The notes: generated by a model not told the origin, from the letters alone. 64,000 nt of DNA from Marinomonas spartinae (GCF_900089775.1 NZ_FLOB01000007.1:1-64000); one strand, 5' to 3'; positions 26,385 to 35,621 are shown, counted from the stretch's first letter. A program made the numbers and translations.

Positions 26385-27263
26385 TTATTTTCTCTTGCTA
26401 GAGTGAGCTGTTGCTAACCCTTTTATAACCCCGATAACATAAGGTTTCTGTTGTTCAGAAATGTACCTTAGTGACTCTATCAGCAGAGAATCTCTTATGT
26501 GTTGTAGCTTTCTATATTCATGAAACTCCGGATAATCCTTCATGCAATGAGTAAATTGAACATGGCCATCCAGCTTAAACCCTAATTTTACTCTCAAACC
26601 AATTGCCATAGAGAAAGGTTGAGGGTTATCAGGATCCTCTAGAATTCTATATTTATACTCGGACAGCCCTAGTACCCTAGCCATAGTCATGGGAGATAAC
26701 TGATGCCTCTTGCGAAACTCTGTTACCGTTAGTGCTATTGAGCGGTAATAGCTTGCTGCAAATTTATCGATATCTATGATGGGAGGAGCAGAACAAAATT
26801 GATACAAAGCCTCATTAAAAACACCATATTCATGCTCTAAACACTTCTTGAGAGTATCCACTTGCTTTTTTCCAAACTCGTCTAGAAAGCAGTGTATACA
26901 TTGAAGCGCTAAGCTAAATAAATCATGGGGCATATTGGCAATGCAAATAAGGGCTTCAACCCCCGTCTCATCCATACCTCTATAGGACTCTCGAATCTTT
27001 AGACCTTTATAAAAGCTAGTCATCGGTACCATAGTGACCCACGAGTAAGCAGCAATAAAATGAATGGGCCTTACGCAAGCATATCCTTGCTGCATATAAC
27101 GTTGTAATAACTGTGTATTAACACCAGCGAAACGTTTGCTTAGGGTGGAAAAACTCCACCCTTGTGCTTTTCTGACATAGCCCATGCTTACCGCCACATC
27201 TAGATCTATATTCGCTAGTCTTTCATCTATTAATAAGAGTTCTTCTTCTGTCGGAATTTCCAT
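26385..27263 (-). CDS. Dual-HTH-like protein, paralogue B, unknown family
   Basis: 292-aa paralogue of the protein encoded at 25413-26315. The same layout is seen: N-terminal HTH-like VRKAQGWSFSTLSKRFAGVN, the almost identical core YSWVTMVPMTSFYKGLKIRE, and a second XRE-like HTH FRKRHQLSPMTMARVLGLSE. The two share the C-terminal DYPEFHxxR segment too. This copy is less AT-rich than copy A, so the duplication is not recent or copy A came from elsewhere. It is separated from copy A by about 70 bp, on the same strand, and they may be cotranscribed. Conserved tandem arrangement suggests heteromer formation or nested control; unproven. Confidence 0.7.
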   Translation of the reverse strand: MEIPTEEELLLIDERLANIDLDVAVSMGYVRKAQGWSFSTLSKRFAGVNTQLLQRYMQQGYACVRPIHFIAAYSWVTMVPMTSFYKGLKIRESYRGMDETGVEALICIANMPHDLFSLALQCIHCFLDEFGKKQVDTLKKCLEHEYGVFNEALYQFCSAPPIIDIDKFAASYYRSIALTVTEFRKRHQLSPMTMARVLGLSEYKYRILEDPDNPQPFSMAIGLRVKLGFKLDGHVQFTHCMKDYPEFHEYRKLQHIRDSLLIESLRYISEQQKPYVIGVIKGLATAHSSKRK

Positions 27264-27296
27264 TGTTACGCATTACATCCTTATATAAGCCATCTT

Positions 27297-27977
27297 CTAG
27301 AGTACGCTCTCCAGTATGTTCTTGAGCTCAAGTAAAGAGCGAGCTTGGTAAGTTGGTATGATATGTTCTGGATGTACGTCATTGTGATGATTAATCCAAC
27401 AGGTATCTAGCTCGGCATTGATGCCGCCCAGTATATCTGATGCTAAAGTATCGCCCACCATTAACACTTTGGACCGATCAGGATTGTCCATAAGAGTCAA
27501 CGTATGATCGAATATCTTACGATTTGGCTTGGCGATACCAAGTTGTTCTGAAATAACAACGGGAGAAAAATATCGGTGAAAGCCAGTTCGTTCTAAACGG
27601 GTTTTCTGGAGCTGGGTAAAGCCATTGGTGATAATGGCCATATTCACCTTCTGGCTTTCCAGATAGTCGACTAGTTCTTTGGCGCCTGGTAGTGCTTGGC
27701 AAATCTCGGCCATGGATTGTAGAAAGTCATGGTTTAACTGTTGTGCAGACACAGACAATTTATCGGCCCATGTTTGAAAGCGTCTCGTTTGTAATTGCTC
27801 AGCGGTAATAGCCTGGTTTTGATATTCAACCCATAAAGGCTTATTGATGCTTTGATAATCGTTAAAGTCCCGTTCGGTAAATTCCACCCCATATTTTGCC
27901 ATCATATGCACTAGGCCAGCAAAATTATCAAAATGAAACAAGGTGTCATCGGCATCAAAAATGATCCATTGATACAT
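27297..27977 (-). CDS. yjjG: Pyrimidine 5'-nucleotidase YjjG
   Basis: HAD-superfamily house-cleaning nucleotidase that dephosphorylates non-canonical pyrimidine nucleotides. Motif I is IIFDADDTLFHFD (nucleophile Asp8 region), motif II ITNGFT, motif III KPNRKIFDH lysine, and motif IV VLMVGDTLASDILGG. The 226-aa length and the ITNGFTQLQKTRLERTG segment are YjjG-specific. It lies 36 bp after yjjX, another nucleotide-pool sanitiser, and is probably cotranscribed with it. Confidence 0.92.
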   Translation of the reverse strand: MYQWIIFDADDTLFHFDNFAGLVHMMAKYGVEFTERDFNDYQSINKPLWVEYQNQAITAEQLQTRRFQTWADKLSVSAQQLNHDFLQSMAEICQALPGAKELVDYLESQKVNMAIITNGFTQLQKTRLERTGFHRYFSPVVISEQLGIAKPNRKIFDHTLTLMDNPDRSKVLMVGDTLASDILGGINAELDTCWINHHNDVHPEHIIPTYQARSLLELKNILESVL

Positions 27978-28013
27978 GAGTTCAATCTCCTTTGATTAAA
28001 GCAGTTAATGTCC

Positions 28014-28589
28014 CTAGAAGTGTTCTGGGTGGATAAAAGGTGCGAGGCAAAGAATCAAAGCCTGGGTATAAATACTTTCGCGATTTTCCGCTTCATTGGT
28101 AAACAAGCCGATTGCACCACCTTTTTGCTTGATGTTAACGGTGCCAAATAGGTCGTCCATCACATCACCAAGCTCTTCACCAGACACTAATCGAGTGTAA
28201 ATTGAATGTGGTAGCGGCAAACTAGCAGAGCGATTAGTCACCATTTTTCCCGTTTTAGCTAAGATGGTCACGTAAGCGAAGGTGGCTGCGCCCTCCTCGA
28301 ATTGATCAACCCCCCCCTCCATTGCCACAAAATAATCCACAGTATTTTCGTCCATGACATTGGCGTCTTGTTGGTGACTTTTCTGTTGATAGCAAAATTG
28401 TGCACGATTTTCTGAACCTAAGCGCGTTTCGGCCTCTGTCATGGGTTGATCTGCTACACCTGATGGAGCTGACATTTCTTCACAGTGAATAGTGTGATCT
28501 GGAAATGCTTTGTTAAATGCTTGGTAAGCTGCACTTATTTTGACAGGGTTTTTAGAGGCAATGATGATGCGAATAACGGTATTATTCAT
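28014..28589 (-). CDS. yjjX: Inosine/xanthosine triphosphatase YjjX
   Basis: NTPase of the YjjX/DUF84 family that removes non-canonical purine triphosphates (ITP, XTP). Visible features are IIIASKNPVKISAA at the start, the EMSAPSGVADQPM substrate region, DYFVAMEGGVDQF and the C-terminal NRESIYTQALILCLAPF. 191 aa is close to the usual 170-180, with a small insertion near residues 70-80. It precedes yjjG on the same strand, giving a two-gene nucleotide-sanitation unit. Confidence 0.93.
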   Translation of the reverse strand: MNNTVIRIIIASKNPVKISAAYQAFNKAFPDHTIHCEEMSAPSGVADQPMTEAETRLGSENRAQFCYQQKSHQQDANVMDENTVDYFVAMEGGVDQFEEGAATFAYVTILAKTGKMVTNRSASLPLPHSIYTRLVSGEELGDVMDDLFGTVNIKQKGGAIGLFTNEAENRESIYTQALILCLAPFIHPEHF

Positions 28590-28673
28590 AATAAAGATAC
28601 CAAATTTATTTAATTTATTTCTATAATTAAAACACCACAGTGTGATGTGATGTTGGTGATGTGGACGATATAT

Positions 28674-28718
28674 AAAAAAGCCGCGATGCCCCCCTTTGGA
28701 ATCATCACGGCTTTTATT
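28674..28718 (-). terminator. Intrinsic terminator after aroC
   Basis: On the minus strand, AAAAGCCGTGATG pairs with CATCGCGGCTTTT (one wobble) around an internal loop, and is followed by TTTTATAT. It lies 25 bp past the aroC stop and ends the kfrA-like-prmB-aroC transcript. Confidence 0.8.
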
Positions 28719-28742
28719 TTATAGTAAGTAACTTATCCAGTA

Positions 28743-29840
28743 TTAAGCTTGAGCTTTAATAATCGGGGTCGGACATTCAACATCCATATTTTGTGCACGA
28801 TGCCTTAATAAGTGATCCATGATTGTCAGTGCTAGCATGGCTTCCGCAATGGGTGTAGCACGAATCCCCACACAAGGGTCATGCCGGCCTTTGGTAATTA
28901 CTTCTATGGCTTCACCCTTGCGGTTGATACTTTTTCCAGGGATCGTAATACTAGAAGTGGGCTTTAACGCCATGTGAACAACAATATCCTGACCGGATGA
29001 AAGACCACCTAATATGCCGCCAGCGTGATTTGACAAGAATCCTTCTGGTGTCATTTCATCACGATGTTCGCTCCCTTTTTGTTCGATAACACTAAAGCCA
29101 TCACCTATTTCCACGCCTTTCACTGCGTTAATGCTCATCATGGCTTTCGCAATATCGGCATCTAAACGATCAAAGACGGGCGCCCCTAGACCTGGCATAA
29201 GGTTCTTGGCGATGACGGTAATTTTTGCCCCAATAGAATCACCCTCACGGCGAAGTGCTGTCATATAGTCTTCAAGCTCTGTAATTGCCTCTGGATCTGG
29301 ACTAAAAAAGCTATTGTTATAGACTTGAGTTAAATCTTTTACCTCTAGCTTAATTGGACCAAGTTGAGAGAGAAAACCTTGAATTTCAATGCCAAATTGT
29401 TGCTTCAGGTACTTCTTCGCAATGGCGCCTGCCGCGACTCGCATGGCTGTTTCACGCGCGGAAGACCGGCCACCACCACGATAATCACGAAAACCATACT
29501 TCTGATCGTAGGTGTAGTCGGCATGTGCTGGACGGAATGTGTCTTGGATATTGCCATAATCGCGAGAACGTTGGTCTGTGTTCTCGATCAACAATCCAAT
29601 GGGTGTACCGGTAGTTTTACCCTCAAATACACCTGATAATATTTTGACTTCATCTGGCTCACGGCGTTGTGTCGTATGTTTTGATGTTCCCGGTTTACGC
29701 AGGTCAAGGTCACGCTGTAAGTCGGCTTCGCTAATCTCAATGCCAGGAGGACAACCATCAATAATGGCGCCTAATGCTAGGCCATGACTTTCACCAAAGG
29801 TGGTCACTTTAAAAAGGGTTCCAAATGTATTGCCAGACAT
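28743..29840 (-). CDS. aroC: Chorismate synthase
   Basis: Last enzyme of the shikimate pathway: converts EPSP to chorismate using reduced FMN. 365 aa, full length. Signature motifs are [18 protein letters not shown] near the N-terminus, [17 protein letters not shown] with the adjacent FRDYRGG, and the C-terminal [14 protein letters not shown]. It begins 4 bp after the prmB stop, a pairing found in Pseudomonas and E. coli, so the two are translated from one message. Chorismate also feeds pabC at 1159. Confidence 0.97.
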   Translation of the reverse strand: MSGNTFGTLFKVTTFGESHGLALGAIIDGCPPGIEISEADLQRDLDLRKPGTSKHTTQRREPDEVKILSGVFEGKTTGTPIGLLIENTDQRSRDYGNIQDTFRPAHADYTYDQKYGFRDYRGGGRSSARETAMRVAAGAIAKKYLKQQFGIEIQGFLSQLGPIKLEVKDLTQVYNNSFFSPDPEAITELEDYMTALRREGDSIGAKITVIAKNLMPGLGAPVFDRLDADIAKAMMSINAVKGVEIGDGFSVIEQKGSEHRDEMTPEGFLSNHAGGILGGLSSGQDIVVHMALKPTSSITIPGKSINRKGEAIEVITKGRHDPCVGIRATPIAEAMLALTIMDHLLRHRAQNMDVECPTPIIKAQA

Positions 29841-29844
29841 AATG

Positions 29845-30759
29845 TTACTTTTGCTCGCGTCGTAATGTGTTAAGTTGCTCTTTGGTTAATACAAAGACTC
29901 CATTGCCACCCTGCTCTAATTCCACCCATAAAAAAGGAACGTCAGGGTATGCTGCCTGCAAAGCCACCTCGGTATTACCTACCTCGTATACCAATATACC
30001 GTTATCATGCAGATAATGCGCGGCTTGCGATAAAAACTTATGAGTAAATGCTAACCCATCATCACCAGATGTAAGGGCAAGCTCAGGCTCGTTATGAAAC
30101 TCAGCAGGTGCACTATTAAAATCTTCTGCATCTACATAAGGAGGATTACAAATAATTAGGTCATATTGTCTACCATGCAGGCCTTTAAACATATCCGAGT
30201 GAATCGCGGTCACTCTGTCTTCCACCTGATGAAATTCAATATTTTCTTGAGCAATCGCTAGAGCCTTTTCACTAATATCACTGATATCAACTTGAGCGTC
30301 TTCAAATACTAAAGCCGCTGCAATACCCAGACACCCTGACCCTGTACACATATCTAAAATATTCAGAGGGTATTGTGTTAGCCAAGGTTCAAATTCTGTT
30401 TCAAGCAAAGAAACAATGGGAGATCGAGGAATCAATGTATCTTTACTGACTTTAAAGGGCAGCCCCATAAACCATGCTTTGCCCAATAAATATGGCAGAG
30501 GTTCACGTTGCTTAATACGTTTTTCAACTAACTTAAGAATACGTTTTTTCTCATCGTAAGTCAGAGCGCAGTCCAACATATCACGATGAAAATCGAGAGG
30601 CAGCTTTAACGACCCCATAACCAAATGAAGCGCTTCATCCCAGGCATTATCCGTACCATGACCATAAAAAAGATCACTATGTCCAAATCGGCTATAAGTC
30701 CAGCGAATAAAATCTTTAATACTACTTAAATCGCGAATGGCGGACTGTCTATTGCTCAT
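29845..30759 (-). CDS. prmB: Ribosomal protein L3 N5-glutamine methyltransferase
   Basis: SAM-dependent methyltransferase that modifies a glutamine of ribosomal protein L3. 304 aa. Visible features: the N-terminal helical recognition domain, [17 protein letters not shown] (SAM-binding motif I), and the [14 protein letters not shown] catalytic NPPY motif followed by [14 protein letters not shown] binds the target glutamine amide in this family. Directly upstream of aroC. Confidence 0.93.
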   Translation of the reverse strand: MSNRQSAIRDLSSIKDFIRWTYSRFGHSDLFYGHGTDNAWDEALHLVMGSLKLPLDFHRDMLDCALTYDEKKRILKLVEKRIKQREPLPYLLGKAWFMGLPFKVSKDTLIPRSPIVSLLETEFEPWLTQYPLNILDMCTGSGCLGIAAALVFEDAQVDISDISEKALAIAQENIEFHQVEDRVTAIHSDMFKGLHGRQYDLIICNPPYVDAEDFNSAPAEFHNEPELALTSGDDGLAFTHKFLSQAAHYLHDNGILVYEVGNTEVALQAAYPDVPFLWVELEQGGNGVFVLTKEQLNTLRREQK

Positions 30760-30828
30760 GCTATCTTCTTCACTATCATTTGATGACCATTTTTAATAGG
30801 TAAATAAAAAGCCGCATTATAGCCTTTA

Positions 30829-31590
30829 TTACTTATTGTCTCTATCTTTGCCTTGGATCTGTTTCATGGTTCGAGCAATCTCTTGGAGTGTTTGGTCTAG
30901 TGTTTGTCGATGCTGTTTATCCACCGCTCTTTGTTCTTCTTGTAAGGATTTGACTTGCTGTTTAAGCTTTGAGTTCTCTTCTTTAAGGCTTGCAATCAAA
31001 TGATCCTGCTTCGCCAAATCAACCTCATGCTGATCAAGGTTTAAGCGTAACGCTTCTTTTTCTGAATGCTCCCGTGTTAGCTGATTGTTAATAACTTGGT
31101 GGTGAGAGTAAACATCATCATAGCGCTGTTGAGTGAGCTTAAGTTGTTCATCTAACTGCGCATTCATAATTTTCAATGATTCTCGCTCCTCCATAAGCGC
31201 ATCGTAAGCGTCTTGCAATTCACACAAGGCCGAACTTAACGATGAATACTGTCCTTCCGTTGCGGCAAGTCTTAACGCGTATTGGGCTTCGGCATCCAGT
31301 ATTTTTTCATCAAGGAGGCTCCCCAATATCTGCGTAACATCTCGAGAGAACCGGTTAAATGAAGGGGCTAGACTATCGCCTAGCTCTTTAAGTTGATGCT
31401 GTTGGTGTTCTTTATAGAGCTCTTCCCATTCAGCGATGGCATTCATTAAGGTTGTGTTTGAACACTTGCGACCGTCTTTTTCAAGAAAGTAATCCGCGAT
31501 ACGGGGTATATTTGGAAACTGATTCTTTTCGAGTAGATCCCAGCAAGCCTGATGAATCTCTTCTCGTGCGATGTTTGCCTTACGAGCCAT
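30829..31590 (-). CDS. KfrA-like DNA-binding coiled-coil protein
   Basis: 253-aa protein. Residues 1-75 resemble the KfrA N-terminal DNA-binding domain (MARKANIAREEIHQACWDLL, then FPNIPRIADYF). The rest (about 100-245) is an almost unbroken coiled coil rich in Gln, Glu, Leu and Lys (LDEQLKLTQQRYDDVY and beyond). KfrA proteins were described on plasmids, where they bind DNA and form filaments aiding maintenance; chromosomal relatives are of unknown role. It precedes prmB-aroC on the same strand after 69 bp. Confidence 0.82.
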   Translation of the reverse strand: MARKANIAREEIHQACWDLLEKNQFPNIPRIADYFLEKDGRKCSNTTLMNAIAEWEELYKEHQQHQLKELGDSLAPSFNRFSRDVTQILGSLLDEKILDAEAQYALRLAATEGQYSSLSSALCELQDAYDALMEERESLKIMNAQLDEQLKLTQQRYDDVYSHHQVINNQLTREHSEKEALRLNLDQHEVDLAKQDHLIASLKEENSKLKQQVKSLQEEQRAVDKQHRQTLDQTLQEIARTMKQIQGKDRDNK

Positions 31591-31726
31591 TTTCCTCCCC
31601 TCTTATCTATTAAAGATAAAACTATGGACGTTTGATCAATTTCGTCATTATATTATCTTTTTTACGAATAAAGAATAGTGTTTACCCATATCTTATCTAT
31701 ATTGCATTATTACAAAACAAGGACAA

Positions 31727-31754
31727 TAAAAAACCCCAAGAAGGGGCTTTTAAA
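31727..31754 (-). terminator. Intrinsic terminator after sppA
   Basis: On the minus strand AAAAGCCCC-TTCTT-GGGGTTTTTTATT forms a short GC stem extended by A-T pairs (one bulge), ending in a T-run. It lies 26 bp past the sppA stop. Confidence 0.78.
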
Positions 31755-31780
31755 AGGTGATATGCCGATAAAAGTGACCT

Positions 31781-32848
31781 TTAATTTAGCTTAGCGTTAC
31801 TAAGTAACTTTGTAGCAAACTCAACGCCAAATTTTTTGGCAAACTCATCTAATGGGTCTTGTTTAGGCCCATAGATCACTTGCTTGTCGTTGGGGAATTG
31901 CGAGTTCAATACATCATGAAGGCTCGCTAAACCATCAATCAAACCTATCTTTTGTGCTTGCTGACCAGTAAACACCATACCTGAAAAGACGTCATTTGTG
32001 ATTTTCAAGCGATCGCCCCGCCCCGCTTTCACCGCATCAATAAACTGCTGATGGGTTTCATCTAAGATAGCTTGCCATTTTTCCTTACCTTCTTTGTTCA
32101 TAGGGACAAAAGGGTCTAAAAAGTCTTTATTACGTCCCGATGTGAAAGTTCTTCGCTCAACACCAATTTTTTTGATCAAGCCACTTAAATCAAAGCCAGA
32201 AGAAATCACGCCGATGGAACCCACCAAACTAGCCCTATTGGCATAAATTTTATTGGCAGCTGAGGCAATATAATAGCCACCCGATGCAGCCATATCTTCT
32301 ACAACAACAATCACTGGGATAGATGGATACAACTTTTCTTTTTGACGAATAGCATCGTAAATGATACCCGCCTGAACAGGACTGCCACCGGGACTATTCA
32401 TGTTGATGACGACACCTTTTAAGTCGGGATTACGATAAACATCATCTAAAATATCCACGTATTCATTTCCATCAATGTCTCCACCACTGCCAATAACGCC
32501 ATCCATTGGAATGATGGCCACCGTATTTTGTCCAGTCACATTGGAATCTAAGGCGGATCGACCAAGCCATAAACCCACTATGCATAATAAAATAATTAAA
32601 CTGGTAAAACGAAAAAAAATCTTCCAACGACGAGCACGTCTTTTTTCAATCACATTATCACTTAGCGTTTTCTCTAATAAGCGCCAGAGCTGTTGATTGT
32701 CATCCAGCCTAGTCTCAGATGATTTGCTGCTATCGCTTTCTTTATCACTATTACGATTTTGCCCAGAATTATCCTCTTCAAACAATTCGCCTTGTTGATT
32801 CGTTAAATTTTGTTGGTTCTTTTTGTCTTCTTCTTCGGTCCAGCTCAT
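31781..32848 (-). CDS. sppA: Signal peptide peptidase SppA (S49 family, short form)
   Basis: Membrane-bound serine protease that degrades cleaved signal peptides. 355 aa, one S49 domain, like the 36-kDa type form. The first 75 residues are hydrophilic (many Gln, Asn and Ser), followed by one membrane helix at about 78-98. Key segments: NMNSPGGSPVQAG, the nucleophile Ser in DMAASGGYYIASAA, and the likely base Lys in SGRNKDFLDPF. A HAD phosphatase gene lies 3 bp upstream and is cotranscribed, as in Pseudomonas next to rluC; rluC itself is not present here. Confidence 0.92.
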   Translation of the reverse strand: MSWTEEEDKKNQQNLTNQQGELFEEDNSGQNRNSDKESDSSKSSETRLDDNQQLWRLLEKTLSDNVIEKRRARRWKIFFRFTSLIILLCIVGLWLGRSALDSNVTGQNTVAIIPMDGVIGSGGDIDGNEYVDILDDVYRNPDLKGVVINMNSPGGSPVQAGIIYDAIRQKEKLYPSIPVIVVVEDMAASGGYYIASAANKIYANRASLVGSIGVISSGFDLSGLIKKIGVERRTFTSGRNKDFLDPFVPMNKEGKEKWQAILDETHQQFIDAVKAGRGDRLKITNDVFSGMVFTGQQAQKIGLIDGLASLHDVLNSQFPNDKQVIYGPKQDPLDEFAKKFGVEFATKLLSNAKLN

Positions 32849-32851
32849 GCT

Positions 32852-33496
32852 TTATTTCCCTAAAATGGAGGCTAATTGATATAAATTGTCGACAACCGTT
32901 TGCGGCTGACAAGATGCTAAACGTTTTTTATCATGGGCACCATATGACACGCCGATGCTTGCCACCCCTGCAGCTTTAGCCATATTGAGATCATATTCGG
33001 TATCACCAATCATCATGGCTTCTTCCGGCAATACATTAAGTTCTGCTAAGATTTGTTCCAACATCATAGGATGTGGCTTCGACAACGCCTCATCGGCACA
33101 ACGTGTTGCCGCAAAGTAATGGCCCGTTTGCGTAAGCGACATAATACGATCTAACCCACGACGAGTTTTTCCGGTTGCAACCGCTAATAACATGCCTTGT
33201 TTTTTCAACTGCTCAAGAAGCTCAGACATTCCATCATAAGCCAAAGGTGGCGTTTGGTCTGCTCGAACATATAAACGTTTATAATGCATTTTTATCTTAT
33301 CTAATGTGTCAACTGGGAGCTCAGGCCAAACAGCCTTAATCCCCACATCTAAAGATAAACCGATGATATTTTGTATATCATGAAACTCTCTTTTGGGCGC
33401 CATGGCATGCTCTGCGGCCTGCAACATACAACTACAGATCTTATCAATGGAATCAAATAAGGTTCCATCCCAATCAAAAATCACTAACTTGACCAT
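32852..33496 (-). CDS. HAD-family phosphatase (phosphoglycolate-phosphatase-like)
   Basis: 214-aa HAD subfamily IA hydrolase. Motif I is VIFDWDGTLFDS (Asp nucleophile), motif II VATGKT, motif III the lysine in SKPHPMML, motif IV MMIGDTEYDLNMA. The cap domain lies at about 15-85. In related genomes this gene sits between rluC and sppA and is labelled a Gph-like phosphatase of unknown substrate. Here it precedes sppA by 3 bp. Confidence 0.88.
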   Translation of the reverse strand: MVKLVIFDWDGTLFDSIDKICSCMLQAAEHAMAPKREFHDIQNIIGLSLDVGIKAVWPELPVDTLDKIKMHYKRLYVRADQTPPLAYDGMSELLEQLKKQGMLLAVATGKTRRGLDRIMSLTQTGHYFAATRCADEALSKPHPMMLEQILAELNVLPEEAMMIGDTEYDLNMAKAAGVASIGVSYGAHDKKRLASCQPQTVVDNLYQLASILGK

Positions 33497-33563
33497 AGAT
33501 TCCCCTTAAGAATAAATCGCCGAAAGTGTACCATAGCGGGAAAATCAAACATAAGGATTCACC

Positions 33564-33986
33564 ATGACAACAGGTTATACTTTAGAAGCACTATCAATTG
33601 ACCAAACGGCAACTTACATCAAAACAGTGACTCAAGAAGATGTACAAAGTTTTGCTCATATAACAGGCGATACCAATCCTGTTCACTTAGATGCAGACTT
33701 CGCCGCTACCACAAGCTTTGGCAAGCCGATCGCTCACGGTATGCTTTCTGCTGGCTTTATTTCTGCAGCGATAGGTACAAAGCTACCAGGATCCGGCTGT
33801 ATCTATTTGGAACAAAACCTTAAGTTCAGAGCACCGGTTTATATTGGGCAAGATGTTATAACAACTATCACGGTGGTAGAGATTAATGAGCGCCGCCGCC
33901 GTGTGACGCTAAAAACAGCCTGTGAGTGTGATGGCAAAGTCGTCGTATCAGGGGAAGCTATTGTGATGATCCCTGCCGCTTCTTAA
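33564..33986 (+). CDS. MaoC-family (R)-specific enoyl-CoA hydratase, PhaJ-like
   Basis: 140-aa single hot-dog domain. The hydratase-2 signature is clear: the catalytic Asp and His lie in HITGDTNPVHLDADFA, followed by FGKPIAHGMLSAG. Size and motif match PhaJ, which turns enoyl-CoA into (R)-3-hydroxyacyl-CoA and can feed polyhydroxyalkanoate synthesis. No phaC is in the window, so the physiological link to PHA is uncertain. It is divergent from the HAD-sppA unit and ends at a terminator. Confidence 0.9.
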   Translation: MTTGYTLEALSIDQTATYIKTVTQEDVQSFAHITGDTNPVHLDADFAATTSFGKPIAHGMLSAGFISAAIGTKLPGSGCIYLEQNLKFRAPVYIGQDVITTITVVEINERRRRVTLKTACECDGKVVVSGEAIVMIPAAS

Positions 33987-34060
33987 TACCAGCAGAGCTC
34001 TTTATCCATTTCATTTTATCGGTAGTTCTACCAAAAGCAGAAAATGGCATACAAGCTATA

Positions 34061-34090
34061 ATGCGACCAAATCATTTTGGTCGCATTTTT
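34061..34090 (+). terminator. Intrinsic terminator after the MaoC gene
   Basis: Stem ATGCGACCAAA / TTTGGTCGCAT with a short TCAT-like loop and following T-run. It lies 75 bp past the MaoC stop. Confidence 0.9.
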
Positions 34091-34107
34091 ATGGATAAAT
34101 AGTAAGT

Positions 34108-34116
34108 TGGTATAAT
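34108..34116 (+). promoter_or_regulatory. Perfect extended -10 promoter element
   Basis: TGGTATAAT is an exact TGnTATAAT extended -10, located just after the terminator at 34061-34090. No good -35 is seen. The 388-bp region 33987-34374 has no gene; besides these two elements it holds an A/T-rich hairpin at 34307-34326 (AAAAAAAC-TGG-GTTTTTTT), so either a long leader of the gene at 34375 or a small RNA is possible. Confidence 0.5.
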
Positions 34117-34374
34117 AAAAATCATAAACTAAGTAAACAATGTGTCGTACAAACAGAATAAGCTATTAGTTAACTCCGTAGCTTGACGCTCTCTGCACGA
34201 TCACTTATCGTTTTTACATATTGATAATGTATTTAACCTAGAATCCGGCATTTTCATCACAGTCTGTTTACAAATAACTTAATATTGAAAAATATGAGGT
34301 ATATCGAAAAAAAACTGGGTTTTTTTCTAAGAGAGGCATATATTTATTAATATAAATCATAGGTTAAGGCATTT

Positions 34375-34677
34375 ATGAACTCTCAGCTGTTTATCATCTT
34401 ATTTCTGATTGTTTCGTCCCTGTTGACGCTATCAGATCGTGCTACAGCAAAAGAGATTAATAAACAGCGTTGGCTTCAACCTAATATAGAGAAAATTTGC
34501 TGCGAAGAGGCTGCTCTAGATCAAGATAAAGAAATAAAGGGGGAACAAGTTAGTTTTTCTGCTCGTCCCTTGATTTTGGCTACGCATTACACTGTTTCGG
34601 GCTACCACCTTGATCCAGTTGACTATTTTCTAGCGACTAAAACTCACCCTAGAGCACCGCCGGTTTTCTTGATATAG
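34375..34677 (+). CDS. Small exported protein, unknown
   Basis: 100-aa protein with a signal peptide (hydrophobic core FIILFLIVSSLLTL, then ATA-KEI, cleaved after about residue 25). The mature part has adjacent cysteines in EKICCEEA and ends THPRAPPVFLI. No family recognised with confidence. It is followed 39 bp later by the CBS-domain gene on the same strand. Confidence 0.55.
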   Translation: MNSQLFIILFLIVSSLLTLSDRATAKEINKQRWLQPNIEKICCEEAALDQDKEIKGEQVSFSARPLILATHYTVSGYHLDPVDYFLATKTHPRAPPVFLI

Positions 34678-34716
34678 CTTCGCTCTTCTTACTTTTTTAA
34701 CTTTGGGGAATACATC

Positions 34717-35310
34717 ATGAAAACATTAACTTACGTCTCAACAAAAGAAGTCAACACTTTAACTTGGCCTGTAACTATCGAGAATACAACTCTCTATTCA
34801 CCTGCTTTATGTGTTTTCACAGATTTTAAGACATCGGCACCTCGCGTGATCGAATCCAACACTCGCGCTGACGAATTGGTCAGGCTGATGAGAAAAGAAC
34901 ATGTCCGCATGAAAGTTGTCGTCGATGCAAAAAATAACTTTGTTGGTGTCATCAGCCTAGATGACTTGTCTGAAGACGCCTTTATTAAGCATGTTGCAAA
35001 GGGTTACGCTCGCGCAGAATTGCTTGTTGCAGACTTAATGAAATCAAAAGATAAAGTTCTAGCGTTATCTTATGCCTCATTAAAAAACTCTGATATTGAA
35101 TCTTTACTGTACAGTCAGCGCGAAACGGAAGGCCAACATTTACTTGTTATTGATGAAGAAACAAAAACCATTCGAGGCCTCGTTTCTGCAAGTGATATCG
35201 CTCGCCAGCTACGACTAGACATTGATGTAGCCTTCTCTAGCTTTAAAAACATATACAAAATTGCTTTATTGGGTGAAAAATACAATAGCAAGAAACTTAG
35301 GGTAGCCTAA
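34717..35310 (+). CDS. CBS-domain protein
   Basis: 197-aa protein with a tandem CBS pair (Bateman module). The first repeat is at about 45-90 (ELVRLMRKEHVRMKVVVD, then NFVGVISLDDLSEDA), the second at about 110-165 (LLVIDEETKTIRGLVSASDIARQL). There is no attached catalytic domain. CBS pairs usually bind adenosyl ligands (AMP, ATP, SAM). Its neighbours are the oxygen-response genes hemN and anr and a TusA protein, suggesting a redox or energy-sensing role, which is inference. Confidence 0.85.
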   Translation: MKTLTYVSTKEVNTLTWPVTIENTTLYSPALCVFTDFKTSAPRVIESNTRADELVRLMRKEHVRMKVVVDAKNNFVGVISLDDLSEDAFIKHVAKGYARAELLVADLMKSKDKVLALSYASLKNSDIESLLYSQRETEGQHLLVIDEETKTIRGLVSASDIARQLRLDIDVAFSSFKNIYKIALLGEKYNSKKLRVA

Positions 35311-35345
35311 TAAAAAGGCATTACTTGTAAAGTGTTTTGCTTACA

Positions 35346-35388
35346 TAAAAAAAGAGGGGTCAAAACATACTTTCGACCCCTCTTTTTT
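35346..35388. terminator. Bidirectional terminator
   Basis: Stem AAAAAAGAGGGGTC / GACCCCTCTTTTTT with a 12-13-nt loop, with A-run and T-run on both sides. It serves the convergent CBS gene (+) and tusA-like gene (-). Confidence 0.93.
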
Positions 35389-35621
35389 TACTTTTCTCTC
35401 TTTTGGATCCAATAATAATAAACATCACCCTCTTGTTCCTGCTTAACCAAAGTATGCCCTAAAAATCGGCAAAATTTAGGTATGTCTCTGGTTGTAGAAG
35501 GGTCTGTTGCAATCACCTTTAGCACTTCAAGCGGTTCTATTTTTTTTATTTCCACATGCAACATCATGACGGGCTCTGGGCACATTAAGCCACTAGCGTC
35601 TAACAATGAATGGTGTTCCAT
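35388..35621 (-). CDS. tusA: TusA-family sulfur carrier protein
   Basis: Small sulfur-transfer protein of about 77 aa, counted from ATG 35621, which has GAGGA upstream; an in-frame extension to 35693 would overlap the next gene. The SirA/TusA signature CPEPVMMLH (CPxP) holds the persulfide-bearing cysteine, and the segment [20 protein letters not shown] is characteristic. TusA relays sulfur from IscS, for example for tRNA 2-thiouridine synthesis. Likely cotranscribed with the hydrolase gene upstream. Confidence 0.92.
   Translation of the reverse strand: MEHHSLLDASGLMCPEPVMMLHVEIKKIEPLEVLKVIATDPSTTRDIPKFCRFLGHTLVKQEQEGDVYYYWIQKREK

Noticed and set aside
34255..34330. Riboswitch before the gene at 34375
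   Set aside because: The leader is long, but I see no conserved aptamer core; only a weak A-T hairpin.
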